64,000 bases of DNA from JACDAN01 sp963802375 (lineage in GTDB: Bacteria > Actinomycetota > Thermoleophilia > Gaiellales > Gaiellaceae). This document shows, piece by piece, positions 1 through 8,062 of this stretch; within the stretch, counting starts at the first letter, position 1, and each line of letters opens with the position of its first letter. The position numbers and the translations under genes were made by a program. The notes under the pieces were generated by a model. It worked only from the letters and a program-made list of their open reading frames with translations, made no database searches and was not told where the DNA came from. The DNA lies in NCBI GenBank assembly GCA_963802375.1, contig CAWDIJ010000004.1:195528-259527 (forward strand). The letters are read 5' to 3'.

Positions 1-198
1 AGGCACGGCGAGGTTGTCTTCGACGGCGAACGCCCCGGGCTTGCCGATGGCAAGCCGTACTCGGGCGCCCTCGAAATCACTCGCCAGTGACAGGAAGATG
101 CGGTCGTACTTCACAGCCCCCGAGCTCTTGCACGGCGGAAGCGCGACCATTACGCGCCCGGATGGTTCGACTACTTCCTGGAAAGCTCCTGCGGCCAT
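1..198 (-). CDS. Unrecognised protein, N-terminal part only (runs off left edge)
   Basis: A 66-codon minus-strand frame with no stop continues off the left end of the window. The ATG at 198 is preceded eight bases upstream by GGAGGTGATC, an almost perfect anti-16S match, which is the main reason to believe the start. The visible part begins MAAGAFQEVV and contains one cysteine (PPCKSS). It has no signal peptide or membrane segment, and I recognise no domain. The rest of the gene lies outside the window, so function cannot be judged. Confidence 0.6.
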   Translation of the reverse strand, partial: MAAGAFQEVVEPSGRVMVALPPCKSSGAVKYDRIFLSLASDFEGARVRLAIGKPGAFAVEDNLAVP

Positions 199-350
199 CG
201 CGATCACCTCCAACGCGTCGGGTGGCGCTTGAGTCTAGTTCGACAACCACGCGGCTAAGGCCGCAGGCTGTCGCCCCTTGTAACGCCTGATGCGATCTGC
301 CAGCATCGAGTCGCGGGGTCCCACCTTCGAGCACCGAGGGGAGACCAGTG

Positions 351-755
351 ATGATGAGACTTGTTGTCGGTCTGCTGAGTGTCGTAGCTCTCGCGTTCGC
401 CGTTCCGGCGGCCGCGGATCCGCCGACCCAGTTCCCGATCTTAGACGTGTTCCCCGACGTGAATCCGTGTACCGGCACCCCGATGACGGTCACGTTCGTC
501 GGAACAGCGTACGTCCACTTCCACGGCGACCGCGTCGTCGCTCGCGCTCAGAGGACGATTACGACGAGTGATGGGTTCGTTGGCCATGGGACGGACAATT
601 TCGTCGATAACGGCCAAGTCATCATGAACAGACTCACCGACATCATGACGAACGCCTCCGGCGATCGCTTCAGGGCGCGATTTGTGTTCGTCCTCGACCT
701 CTCGACCGGGACGGTGAGGGTTGACAAGGGCGGGCTGACCTGCCTAGGGCCGTAA
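351..755 (+). CDS. Small secreted protein of unknown function
   Basis: About 134 residues. The first 22 form a clear Sec signal peptide (Met-Arg start, hydrophobic VVGLLSVVALAFAV core, AAA before the likely cleavage site), so the mature protein should be exported. The mature part has only two cysteines, one near its start (NPCTG) and one near its end (LTCLG), suggesting a single disulfide. The start is ambiguous among GTG 348, ATG 351 and ATG 354; ATG 351 is chosen because GAGGGGAG ends seven bases before it. I recognise no family. The gene is monocistronic and followed by a hairpin. Confidence 0.7.
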   Translation: MMRLVVGLLSVVALAFAVPAAADPPTQFPILDVFPDVNPCTGTPMTVTFVGTAYVHFHGDRVVARAQRTITTSDGFVGHGTDNFVDNGQVIMNRLTDIMTNASGDRFRARFVFVLDLSTGTVRVDKGGLTCLGP

Positions 756-798
756 CCGCGGGCGTCTGGGCACGGAGTGGACACCGCCAGCTAGCCCT

Positions 799-814
799 TA
801 TAACCCAGGTTATA
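799..814. promoter_or_regulatory. Perfect palindrome, possible operator
   Basis: TATAACC-CA-GGTTATA: seven-base arms around a two-base centre, unusually A/T-rich for this DNA. It lies between the small secreted protein gene and the hairpin that ends the tRNA transcript. It could be a protein-binding site or part of the termination region; nothing decides between these. Confidence 0.3.
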
Positions 815-819
815 GACGG

Positions 820-845
820 AAAAGGCCCTCTCAGCAGGGCCTTTT
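820..845. terminator. Bidirectional intrinsic terminator
   Basis: Ten-base stem AAAAGGCCCT / AGGGCCTTTT with a six-base loop. Read on the minus strand it starts six bases after the tRNA-Thr 3' end and finishes with TTTT. Read on the plus strand it lies 64 bases after the stop of the secreted protein gene and also ends in a T run. It therefore can serve both converging transcripts. Confidence 0.75.
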
Positions 846-850
846 CTGTG

Positions 851-923
851 AGCCGACGCCCGGACTCGAACCGGGGACCCCTTCATTACGAGTGAAGTGC
901 TCTACCAGCTGAGCTACGTCGGC
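851..923 (-). tRNA. tRNA-Thr (anticodon CGU)
   Basis: A full cloverleaf folds on the minus strand: acceptor stem GCCGACG/CGTCGGC, D arm GCTC/GAGC, anticodon stem CTTCA/TGAAG with loop CTCGTAA giving anticodon CGT, and T arm CCCGG-TTCGAGT-CCGGG. The discriminator is T and CCA is not encoded. It reads ACG threonine codons, which are common in this high-GC coding sequence. The gene starts eight bases after the stop of the MOSC gene on the same strand, so the two may be co-transcribed, and it ends at the hairpin at 820-845. No integrase or att-like duplication was seen beside it. Confidence 0.97.
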
Positions 924-931
924 GTGAGCGG

Positions 932-1630
932 TCAGCTTAGCGCTCGTAACGCGTCGCCGACCCGGACGATTCCGCCTCGTTCGACGCTCGCGTAGATCCC
1001 CAGGCAGGCGTCGTTGAGCTCGGTGACGGCACGGAGGACGGCCGGATCCTTCGGGAGCTCCGACTGCGCGTTCGTCGTCATCACGCAGCGCTCGGTGCGA
1101 TCGATCACGCGGATGACCGTGCCGCCGAGCGCGAAGCGCTGGCCGACCCACGCGTCCTCGGCGAGCTCGGCGCCCGCGGTCTCGAGCAGGACGTTGGGAC
1201 GGAACCGACGGGCGTCGATGCGTGAGGCCGAGAGGATGCTCCTGAGCCACCGCACCGAGGAGGTGGTCAGGAGATGCAGCGGCGCCGCGTCGTGGTGCGG
1301 CACGCCGTCCTCTTGCAGGACGCGCAGATCGTCGGCGTAGCGCTCGCTGAGGAACGCGTCGAGCTCCGCGCCGCCGGCTTCGAGCTCTCGCCCGTCCGCG
1401 AGCGTCACGAGCGGCCGCTCTCCACCACTCCGGGCTTGGAGCTCGAAGAGACCGTCGAGCCGGCGGAAGCGTCGCGAAGTCTTGCCGCTTCCGAGCTTGC
1501 CATCGCGGTCTGTGACGGCGTAGAGCCGATCGCCCACGACGCCGCGCTCACGGACCTCCACCTCCTGAAGCTCCTCGCCGAGGAGCGATTTCACCGGGTA
1601 GCGCCAGAGCTCGGCGACGGTCGCGAACAC
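932..1630 (-). CDS. MOSC domain protein (YcbX-like, molybdenum cofactor sulfur carrier family)
   Basis: 232 residues, GTG start. The N-terminal beta-barrel subdomain carries RYPVKSL at residues 10-16; the MOSC part carries RFRPN around 142-146 and the conserved cysteine in ERCVMTT at 182. In this family the cysteine carries sulfur or takes part in reducing N-hydroxylated substrates with the molybdenum cofactor; which applies here is not visible. The protein is cytoplasmic, without signal or membrane segments. It is divergent from the small gene at 1662 with 31 bases between starts. Length is normal for short YcbX-like proteins that lack the C-terminal ferredoxin domain. Confidence 0.88.
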   Translation of the reverse strand: MFATVAELWRYPVKSLLGEELQEVEVRERGVVGDRLYAVTDRDGKLGSGKTSRRFRRLDGLFELQARSGGERPLVTLADGRELEAGGAELDAFLSERYADDLRVLQEDGVPHHDAAPLHLLTTSSVRWLRSILSASRIDARRFRPNVLLETAGAELAEDAWVGQRFALGGTVIRVIDRTERCVMTTNAQSELPKDPAVLRAVTELNDACLGIYASVERGGIVRVGDALRALS

Positions 1631-1661
1631 GACTCAAAGCCTAGGCCGCTAGCGTGACCTT

Positions 1662-1853
1662 ATGCCTCCTCCGACCGGGTTCGAGTACATCGTCCGAGGC
1701 GGCGACGTCGTGATCACGCACCGCGGAAGAGCGGCGGCGACGCTGCGCGGGACGGCGGCCGAGCGGTTCCTCGCCAAGATCGAGCGGGACGACCCGCAGC
1801 ACGTCATGGCGCGCGCGACGGGCAACTACAAGCGCGGCAACGAGCGGCGGTAG
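1662..1853 (+). CDS. Small conserved protein of unknown function
   Basis: 63 residues. It begins with an antitoxin-like beta motif (EYIVRGGDVVITHRGR) and ends in a basic tail (TGNYKRGNERR). I remember similar short proteins in other actinobacteria but know no function for them. The stop at 1851-1853 falls just before the coding homology of the aldo-keto reductase gene, so the two are probably one transcript. No recognisable metal or catalytic motif. Confidence 0.65.
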   Translation: MPPPTGFEYIVRGGDVVITHRGRAAATLRGTAAERFLAKIERDDPQHVMARATGNYKRGNERR

Positions 1854-1914
1854 GTCCGGCCTGAGCAACCCCGGCTGGCTCGACGCCTCGGAGCTCCGCA
1901 TCGGCCTCGGCTGC

Positions 1915-3579
1915 ATGCGGATATCGACGGACGAGAGCCGGGACGACGAGAGGGCGCTCGAGACGATCGCGGCCGCCGTCGAGGCGGGCATCACCGTGTT
2001 CGACACCGCGCGCGCCTACGGGGACAACGAGCGGCTGCTCGCCAACGGTCTTCGACGCGCGAAGGCTGAAGCAACGGCGCGGATCGTGACCAAGGGCGGC
2101 ATGTCACGGGCCGGCGGCGGCTGGATCCCCGACGGTCGCGCGAAGGCGATTCGGGCCGACTGCGAGGCGAGCCTCGTTGCACTGGACGGCCTGGGGATCG
2201 ACCTCTACCTCATCCATGCGACCGATCCGCGGACGGCGTGGAGAACCTCGGTTCGCGCACTCGCGCGGCTCACCGACGAGGGCCTCGTCCGGCACGTGGG
2301 GCTCTCGAACGTCAACCGGCCGCAGCTGGACGAAGCGCTCGAGGTGGCGCCGATCATGGCGGTGCAGATCGCGCTCAGCCCGTACGACGACCACGCACTG
2401 AGAGGCGGAGTCGTCGACCGTTGCGCCGAGAACGGGATCGCGGTGATTGCCCACTCCCCGCTCGGGGGACCGAAGCGAGCAGGCCGTCTAGGTCGCCACG
2501 AAGCGCTGGTCGAAGTCGCGGATCTACGCAAGGTGACGCCGTGGGAGGTCGCGCTCGCCTGGCTCCTCGACCTCTCGCCCGCTGTGGTCGCGATCCCCGG
2601 CGCGCGCCGGCCTGAGACAGCGCGCTCGGCCGCCCGCGCCGCGACCCTCGGCCTCGAAGAGGGCGACCGAGTAGTCCTGGCAGGTGCGTTCGGCAAGCCC
2701 CGACCGGCCCGCCGAAAGCGGCGGCGCCCCTCGGACGATGCCGAGGTGGTCGTCGTCATGGGCATCCCGGGGGCCGGGAAGAGCCTCGTCGCAGAGGGGT
2801 ACGTCGATCGTGGCTATCTCCGCCTCAACCGCGACGAGCGTGGTGGAACCCTTCGCCAGGTCGCCGATGAGCTGGACGAGGAGCTGTCGTCGGGATCGCG
2901 GCGGGTCGTGCTTGACAACACGTACCTCACCCGGGCCTCGCGCAGCTACGTCCTCGACGTGGCGAGCCGCCTCGGGATCCCGGCGCGGTGCGTCTGGGTC
3001 GACACGCCGCTCGCCCAGGCGCAGGTCAACCTCGTGGAGCGGCTGCTCGAGCGCTTCGGGTCGCTCCCGACTCCCGACGAGCTGAGAGCGGCAGCACGGC
3101 GCGAGCCCGGGGTGCACGCCCCGACCTCGCAGATGCGCACGGTCCGCGAGCTCGAGCCGCCGACGGACGACGAGGGCTTCACAAGCGTGGAGCAGATGCC
3201 GTTCGAGCGGTTGCAACCGACCCGGCGAGCAAGGGCGGGTGTCTTCGTCGCAGCGGCCGCGGTGAGAAAGGGCGCTGTCGGCCAGGGCGATCGGCGCGCG
3301 CCTCACCTGATCTTCGACTGGAGCCCCGACGGCACTGTGGACGAGCTCGCCGAGCTCGCCGCGCTCCTCTCTGCAGATGTCTCCGGCCCGGTCGAGAGCG
3401 CGTTGTGCCCGCATCCGGCCGGTCCGCCGACCTGCTGGTGCCGACCGCCGCTTCCGGGCTTGCCGCTCGCCTTCGCACGGAAACACGGCGTCGATCCGTC
3501 GCGCTCGGTCCTCGTCGGAACGTCGCCCGCACACCGTACGCTCGCGACCACTCTCGGCGCGCGCTACGTCGAGGTCTAG
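1915..3579 (+). CDS. Fusion: aldo-keto reductase + P-loop kinase + degenerate HAD-like domain
   Basis: 554 residues from ATG 1915. Residues 1-260 are an aldo-keto reductase with the catalytic tetrad visible as Asp30, Tyr35, Lys60 and His101, so an NADPH-dependent carbonyl reductase is likely. Residues 278-430 are a polynucleotide-kinase-like P-loop domain with Walker A GIPGAGKS at 283-290. Residues 465-554 resemble the C-terminal half of HisB/GmhB-type HAD phosphatases: the zinc-type ligands C498, H500, C507 and C509 remain, but the DxD nucleophile and the motif IV acidic pair are missing. The reductase homology (IGLGC) begins before ATG 1915 and the frame is open upstream, so the real start may be CTG 1861 or another weak codon. 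The stop overlaps the convergent gene's stop in CTAG. Substrates are unknown. Confidence 0.85.
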   Translation: MRISTDESRDDERALETIAAAVEAGITVFDTARAYGDNERLLANGLRRAKAEATARIVTKGGMSRAGGGWIPDGRAKAIRADCEASLVALDGLGIDLYLIHATDPRTAWRTSVRALARLTDEGLVRHVGLSNVNRPQLDEALEVAPIMAVQIALSPYDDHALRGGVVDRCAENGIAVIAHSPLGGPKRAGRLGRHEALVEVADLRKVTPWEVALAWLLDLSPAVVAIPGARRPETARSAARAATLGLEEGDRVVLAGAFGKPRPARRKRRRPSDDAEVVVVMGIPGAGKSLVAEGYVDRGYLRLNRDERGGTLRQVADELDEELSSGSRRVVLDNTYLTRASRSYVLDVASRLGIPARCVWVDTPLAQAQVNLVERLLERFGSLPTPDELRAAARREPGVHAPTSQMRTVRELEPPTDDEGFTSVEQMPFERLQPTRRARAGVFVAAAAVRKGAVGQGDRRAPHLIFDWSPDGTVDELAELAALLSADVSGPVESALCPHPAGPPTCWCRPPLPGLPLAFARKHGVDPSRSVLVGTSPAHRTLATTLGARYVEV

Positions 3580-4649
3580 GAGACCGACTCGTACAGCTCG
3601 ATCAGGCGGTGGATGTTCGCCTCCACCGTGAGCTCGTGGCGGGCGTTCGCGATGCGGCGGCGAACCTCGACGACGTCGATCGCAGCCAGCTGTCCGCCGA
3701 GATCGTCGAGCGTCGTGAGGCTCACGCCGAAAGGGCCCTCGCCGAGGAAGCGTGAGAGAGCGCGATGCCGCAGGGTCAGCACCGGCAAGCCGCACCCGAC
3801 GTACTCGTACGCCTTGTTCGGGAGGCAGGTGTCGAGGTGCGGGCCATTGAGCGCCGAGTTGAAGCCGGCCCAGCCGAAGTCGTACTCGGTCAGCTCGGCG
3901 AGGAGCTGTCGCAGTGGAAGCGTTGAGTGCAGCCGCAGGCCGGCCGGTCCGCTCGCGAGCTCGGCGTACGCAGGCACAGGGCGCGACGGATAGACGTCGA
4001 GCGAGAGGCCCTGACGCACGATCGAGCGGAAGATCTCGCGGAGGTCGTAGTGGCCTCCGTTCGTCGAGAGCGTTCCCTGGTAGACGATCCGCGGCCGTTG
4101 CCCGTTCCGGCGCCGAGCGGGCGCGAGCACCGGCGGCAGGTCACGGCGGAGGGCGTAGTTCGGGAAGGCGAGCGTCGGCGCCGTCAGTCGATAGCGGCCG
4201 CGGATCTCGTCGAGGAGCTCCTCCGACACCGCGACCAGCGCAGAGCACTGCTCGATCGCGAACTGCTCGAGCGCGAGAGTCTCCCGCGGCTCCGGGAAGC
4301 CGTTCTCGTAGGGCGTCCGACGAAGGCTCTGGAGGTCATGGACGTCGTGGACGACGGGCACGCGGCCGGCAAAGAGCTCGAGGGCGATCGCAGTCAGGGA
4401 GTCCGGAAGGTTGTGACTGTGGACGAGGTCGGGTCGAAACTCGTCGACGGCGGCCCGTAGGGTCTCGGTCGGGTCTTCGCCGAGGTCCCACCAGTGTTCG
4501 AAGAGCTCGTCGCCCGAGCCGTACCACCCGCTCAGGGTCTTGCCCTGGTAGGCGAAGCCGAGCGCGATTCCCGGCAGAGCACCGCGAAGCGCGACTGAGT
4601 ACTTGAGCGCACGGACGCAGGGCTGCTGCTGGAGGAAGAGGATGCGCAT
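3576..4649 (-). CDS. Glycosyltransferase, group 1 / GT4-like
   Basis: 357 residues, start MRILFLQQQ at 4649, chosen because that ATG overlaps the stop of the upstream acetyltransferase (TGATG). The N-terminal Rossmann domain holds DLVHSHNLPDS and VVHDVHDL, typical of the acceptor domain. The C-terminal domain holds the strand VYQGTL and the nucleotide-sugar motif region NKAYEYVGCGLPVL. It should transfer a sugar from a nucleotide donor in the cytoplasm. Its place after an acetyltransferase and a secreted glycosidase-like gene suggests glycan decoration. The donor cannot be predicted. Confidence 0.85.
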   Translation of the reverse strand: MRILFLQQQPCVRALKYSVALRGALPGIALGFAYQGKTLSGWYGSGDELFEHWWDLGEDPTETLRAAVDEFRPDLVHSHNLPDSLTAIALELFAGRVPVVHDVHDLQSLRRTPYENGFPEPRETLALEQFAIEQCSALVAVSEELLDEIRGRYRLTAPTLAFPNYALRRDLPPVLAPARRRNGQRPRIVYQGTLSTNGGHYDLREIFRSIVRQGLSLDVYPSRPVPAYAELASGPAGLRLHSTLPLRQLLAELTEYDFGWAGFNSALNGPHLDTCLPNKAYEYVGCGLPVLTLRHRALSRFLGEGPFGVSLTTLDDLGGQLAAIDVVEVRRRIANARHELTVEANIHRLIELYESVS

Positions 4650-5101
4650 CAGCGACGCTTGATCACGCGAGCTGGGTTCCCGACAGCGACGGTGTTCGCT
4701 TCCAGCTCGCCGGCGACGACGACGCTGCCGCCTCCCACGATGCACCCGTCTCCTATGCGTGCGCCGGGGAGGATGCAGGTGCCCATGCCGATCCAGCAGT
4801 CGGAGCCGATCTCGACCGGCTGCTTCGTCCAGCCCTGATCGACGATCGGGAGTCCCGGATCCATCTCGTGATTGGCGGTGTGAATCATCGAGTAGGGGCC
4901 GATGATCGACCGGTCGCCGATCCGGAGGCCGCCGTAGCCGTTCACGTAGCAGCCGTAGTTGAAGCCGACCCGATCCCCGAGCTCGATCGCGTCGCCGTTC
5001 AGCCAGACGATCAGGTCGAGGTAGAAGCAGCCTTCGCCGACCCGCTTTGCGTCGTGCTCGCGGAAGGGGATCACGCGCTTCGAGCGCTCGGTGATCATCA
5101 T
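4649..5101 (-). CDS. Hexapeptide-repeat acyltransferase (WbbJ/maltose O-acetyltransferase type)
   Basis: 150 residues. Left-handed beta-helix hexapeptide repeats run through the protein (GDRVGFNYGCYV, IGDRSIIGPYSMI, IGSDCWIGMGTCI, IGDGCIVGGGSVV), with the catalytic-type histidine in TANHEMD and the usual end VGNPARVIKRR. It should move an acyl group, usually acetyl from acetyl-CoA, to a sugar hydroxyl. ATG 5101 is chosen because a longer frame would run far into the upstream gene. The stop overlaps the start of the glycosyltransferase by one base, implying coupled translation. Confidence 0.9.
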   Translation of the reverse strand: MMITERSKRVIPFREHDAKRVGEGCFYLDLIVWLNGDAIELGDRVGFNYGCYVNGYGGLRIGDRSIIGPYSMIHTANHEMDPGLPIVDQGWTKQPVEIGSDCWIGMGTCILPGARIGDGCIVGGGSVVVAGELEANTVAVGNPARVIKRR

Positions 5102-5114
5102 CGAGTCGCCAGTA

Positions 5115-6986
5115 TCAACGGCGAACGAGCTCGCAGTCGCGAGCGATGCGATCGACGCGATCGCCGACCACCAGATCGCGTCCGGGACCGCAGGTGATCG
5201 CGTCTCGAGCGCCGTCCCTGGCACGCACGACGTCGTTGCCGGGTCCCGCGAGCAGCCGGTCGAGCCCGCGGCCGCCGACGAGGAGGTCGGCGCCGCCGAG
5301 GCCGCGCAGCACGTCCGGTCCCGGCGTTCCGCGGAGAATGTCGCGGCGCGCCGTGCCCGTCCGCGTCGTCCCGGCCGGCGCTTTGACTTCCGGTGGCGGC
5401 GGCGGGACGAGCGGAGGCGGCGGCACGGGTGGAGGCGGAGGCACCGGTGGAGGCGGTGGGACCGGCGGGGGCGGTGGGACCGGCGGAGGCGGCGGGTCGC
5501 TCGTCCCCGTCGTCACCGTGACCGCCGCCGAGGCGCCGCCGAGATTTCCCGCGGAATCGAGACCACGCACCGTGTACGAGTACGTCGTCTCGGGCGCCAC
5601 GGTCATGTTCGTCCACTCTGTGGCAGAGGTCGTCCCCACGTGAGCGCCGTTCCGGTAGATGCGGTAGCCGGCCGCGCTCAGATCGTCGGTGCTCGGGCTC
5701 CACGTGAGGTCCACGCGCAGTGGGTCCTCCTGCGGGACAGCCTCGAGTTCGGTCGGCGTCGTCGGCGGCATGAAGTCCGCGCTCGGGCGTCCGCCCTTGA
5801 GCGCGTTGCAGTCCACCGTGGCCGAATTCGCCTCTGCAATCGCCTGACGGAATCCGGGCAGCGAATCCTTCGGCGTTCGGTCGGCCCAGTAGGCGCCCGA
5901 CTGCCACCCGCCCAGCCGCGGCTCGTCGAACAGCAGGAAGTTGAAGTACGCGTGGACGTACGGCTGACAGGCGGCCAGGCGCATCGTGTCGAGCGCCTGG
6001 GTGTGCTGGTCCGGGGCCGCGCTTGTCTCGGACTGCGGCGGCGTCTCGGACGCGCCGCCCACGGAGTCCGGGACGACCGCAACCGTCTCGCTCCCGGTGT
6101 ACGCGCCTTCTTTCCCGTCGTCGATCGCGGTCTGCGAGCCGCCCTCCATGTACCAGATGCCGACTCCACCGCTGCCCGGAATCGGCTGCGCGGTGCCGTC
6201 GAATGCGAGCCAGAGGTTGTACATGAGCTTGTTCCAGTCGCCCTGCGCGAGGACCTTGGAGCCGATGTGCTTTCGCCAGGGCCGCTCGGACGCCGTGAAA
6301 CCGTAGGGGTGGTGGCCGACGGTGTCGAAGAGCGGAGCGCGCCGACCGCTCGCTCGGTACGCCTCGCCCACCGCGCGGATGAAGGCGCCCGGCGAGTGCG
6401 ACACACCGTCGTCGTTGCCGGTCGACGACAGCGCCAGGCCGATCACGTTGACGCCGGGGATCGCCGCATGCAGGACCTCGTAGCAGTGCGCCAGGAGCGC
6501 CTCGTAGGCAACCGGCGCCTCGGCCGACTGGGGCGACCAGAAGAGACTCTTGTTCGGCTCGTTCCAGATCACCACGTCTTTGATGGAGGGAAGGCGAATG
6601 AGCGCGTCGCGCACGTACGTGCAGTACTGCTCGCGGCCGGCCTCCGTCTTTGGGGCATGCTGCGCGTTCGGGCCGTAGCTGTACACGGCCAGGACGACCT
6701 TCATCCCGGTCGTATCGCGAATCGCCTCCCGGAAGTCGGCGACGTCGCCGTCCGCAACCCGCGTCTCACCCGGCGCCCACTGGAGCGTGAACCGGAAGGC
6801 GCCCGCACCAAGGTCGCGCGCCGGCGTGACCGCCTCTGCGCCGATCGCGCGCGGCAGGTCGTCGCTGAACCCGACGAAAAATCCAGGCCCCTCGAGCGCC
6901 GGCCGGGCAGTCGCAGCGCCGAGGAGCAGTGTCCCAGCGGCGGCGACGAGCGCCGCCAATCCCGAGACCCAACCGCGCCGGCGCAT
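5115..6986 (-). CDS. Secreted modular glycosidase-like protein (GH-A fold, FnIII, Pro linker, calcium-binding repeats)
   Basis: 623 residues from ATG 6986, which overlaps the holB stop by one base. A signal peptide or anchor occupies residues 1-27. Residues 30-400 resemble a clan GH-A barrel: the acid/base motif NEP at 142-144 in VVIWNEPNK, and a likely nucleophile Glu281 in WYMEGG. A fibronectin type III domain follows (about 420-500), then a proline-rich linker of PPPPPV units (about 503-538), then hemolysin-type calcium-binding repeats (GTPGPDVLRG, GGADLLVGG, GPGNDVV) to the end. It probably acts on polysaccharide outside the cell. The linker DNA (about 5396-5500) is a tandem repeat of roughly 18 bases. 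Glycosidase family and substrate are uncertain. Confidence 0.8.
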   Translation of the reverse strand: MRRRGWVSGLAALVAAAGTLLLGAATARPALEGPGFFVGFSDDLPRAIGAEAVTPARDLGAGAFRFTLQWAPGETRVADGDVADFREAIRDTTGMKVVLAVYSYGPNAQHAPKTEAGREQYCTYVRDALIRLPSIKDVVIWNEPNKSLFWSPQSAEAPVAYEALLAHCYEVLHAAIPGVNVIGLALSSTGNDDGVSHSPGAFIRAVGEAYRASGRRAPLFDTVGHHPYGFTASERPWRKHIGSKVLAQGDWNKLMYNLWLAFDGTAQPIPGSGGVGIWYMEGGSQTAIDDGKEGAYTGSETVAVVPDSVGGASETPPQSETSAAPDQHTQALDTMRLAACQPYVHAYFNFLLFDEPRLGGWQSGAYWADRTPKDSLPGFRQAIAEANSATVDCNALKGGRPSADFMPPTTPTELEAVPQEDPLRVDLTWSPSTDDLSAAGYRIYRNGAHVGTTSATEWTNMTVAPETTYSYTVRGLDSAGNLGGASAAVTVTTGTSDPPPPPVPPPPPVPPPPPVPPPPPVPPPPLVPPPPPEVKAPAGTTRTGTARRDILRGTPGPDVLRGLGGADLLVGGRGLDRLLAGPGNDVVRARDGARDAITCGPGRDLVVGDRVDRIARDCELVRR

Positions 6987-8062
6987 CAGGCAGCGATGAG
7001 CACGCCGGCGAACGCACGCCTGAGCTGGACGAAGAGCGCCTCGAACGCGAGCGGCGCCTGGAGCTGGAGCTCCTCGAGCAGGCGCCACTGCTCTCGGACG
7101 ATCTCCGCGGCGACTTCCGCTGACGCGGCCCGGTCCTCAGTCGCATCTTCCTGGAGCTCGGCGAGGTGGTCGACGTGGATCGCCGCTCGCTCGGCGCCGA
7201 CGCTCACCGCGATCAGGTCCCGGTACCAGGCCGCAAGCTCCTCGAGCGCGAGCAGCAGCTCCTCCCGCTCCGCTCCGCGCGCGGCTCGCCGCAGGCGTTG
7301 CTCGGCCTCGCGGTCCGGCAGATCGAGATTCTCGAGCTCCTCCTCTGCTTTGGCCCGTGCCTCGTTCGCACGTTCCGCGGCCGCCTCGATGAGCGCGGCG
7401 GAAGCCTCGGCAGGCACGAAGTCCTCGTCGCGGTAGACGGCGCGCGCGAGCTCGATCAGCTTCGAGCGGCGCTCGACGGCCTTGGGATCCAGCAGGCGCT
7501 CGACGCGGTCGAGGCGGCCTGCTGCGACCCGGGCAAGGGCCGCCGCCTGGTTCTCCGAGAGCCCGGGAGCGCGCTCCTCGACGACCGACCGCACCGCGCG
7601 CTCCGAGAGCCGCCTGAACGGCACCGGCTGGCAGCGCGACCGAATCGTCTCCGGCAGGGGCCCGACGTCGTCGGCGACGAGCACGATCACGGCGTACGGC
7701 GGCGGCTCCTCGAGATCCTTGAGCAGCGCGTCCGCCGCCTCCTCGTTCATCGAGTGCGCGCCGAAGATCAGGTAGACGCGTCGGTCCGCCTCGAACGGGC
7801 GCATATGGAGGTCGCGGCGCAGCTCTCGGATCGCGTCGATCCGGATCTGGTCGCCGAGCGGCTCCAGGACGTAGAGATCCGGATGCGATCCGCGCGAGAC
7901 CCGTTCGTGTTCCCCGAGCAGCTCGGCCGCGAACGCCGTTGCCAACCCGCGCTTCCCGACGCCGGGCGGCCCGTGGAAGAGGTACGCGTGCGCGGTGCCC
8001 TCCCGGAGCGCCGCCTCGAGGAGCGCCTTGGCCTCAGCCTGCTCCGGCACGTTCTCGAACAT
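6986..8062 (-). CDS. holB: DNA polymerase III subunit delta' (clamp loader ATPase)
   Basis: 358 residues, start MFENVPEQ at 8062 with AAGGAGGT eight bases upstream. The AAA+ motor shows Walker A GPPGVGKR (31-38), the HPDLYVL strand, AHSMNEEAADALLKDLEEPP (Walker B/sensor region) and the SRCQ sensor. The cysteine cluster that binds zinc in E. coli delta' is absent. The subunit works with DnaX and delta to load the beta clamp. The gene overlaps the end of tmk by about 29 bases (after correcting the tmk shift), a common bacterial pairing. Its stop overlaps the next start. Confidence 0.92.
   Translation of the reverse strand: MFENVPEQAEAKALLEAALREGTAHAYLFHGPPGVGKRGLATAFAAELLGEHERVSRGSHPDLYVLEPLGDQIRIDAIRELRRDLHMRPFEADRRVYLIFGAHSMNEEAADALLKDLEEPPPYAVIVLVADDVGPLPETIRSRCQPVPFRRLSERAVRSVVEERAPGLSENQAAALARVAAGRLDRVERLLDPKAVERRSKLIELARAVYRDEDFVPAEASAALIEAAAERANEARAKAEEELENLDLPDREAEQRLRRAARGAEREELLLALEELAAWYRDLIAVSVGAERAAIHVDHLAELQEDATEDRAASAEVAAEIVREQWRLLEELQLQAPLAFEALFVQLRRAFAGVLIAA

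Noticed and set aside
851..923. Genomic island insertion at the tRNA gene
   Set aside because: No integrase, no repeated 3' end of the tRNA within the window, and housekeeping-type neighbours.
5396..5500. CRISPR or other functional tandem array
   Set aside because: The repeat is a coding repeat of about 18 bases for a proline linker; no spacers. No CRISPR array was seen anywhere in the window.
5091..7436. Plus-strand open frame of 781 codons
   Set aside because: It is antisense to the glycosidase-like gene and holB, has an Arg/Arg-Arg dominated composition from high-GC antisense, and no recognisable domain.
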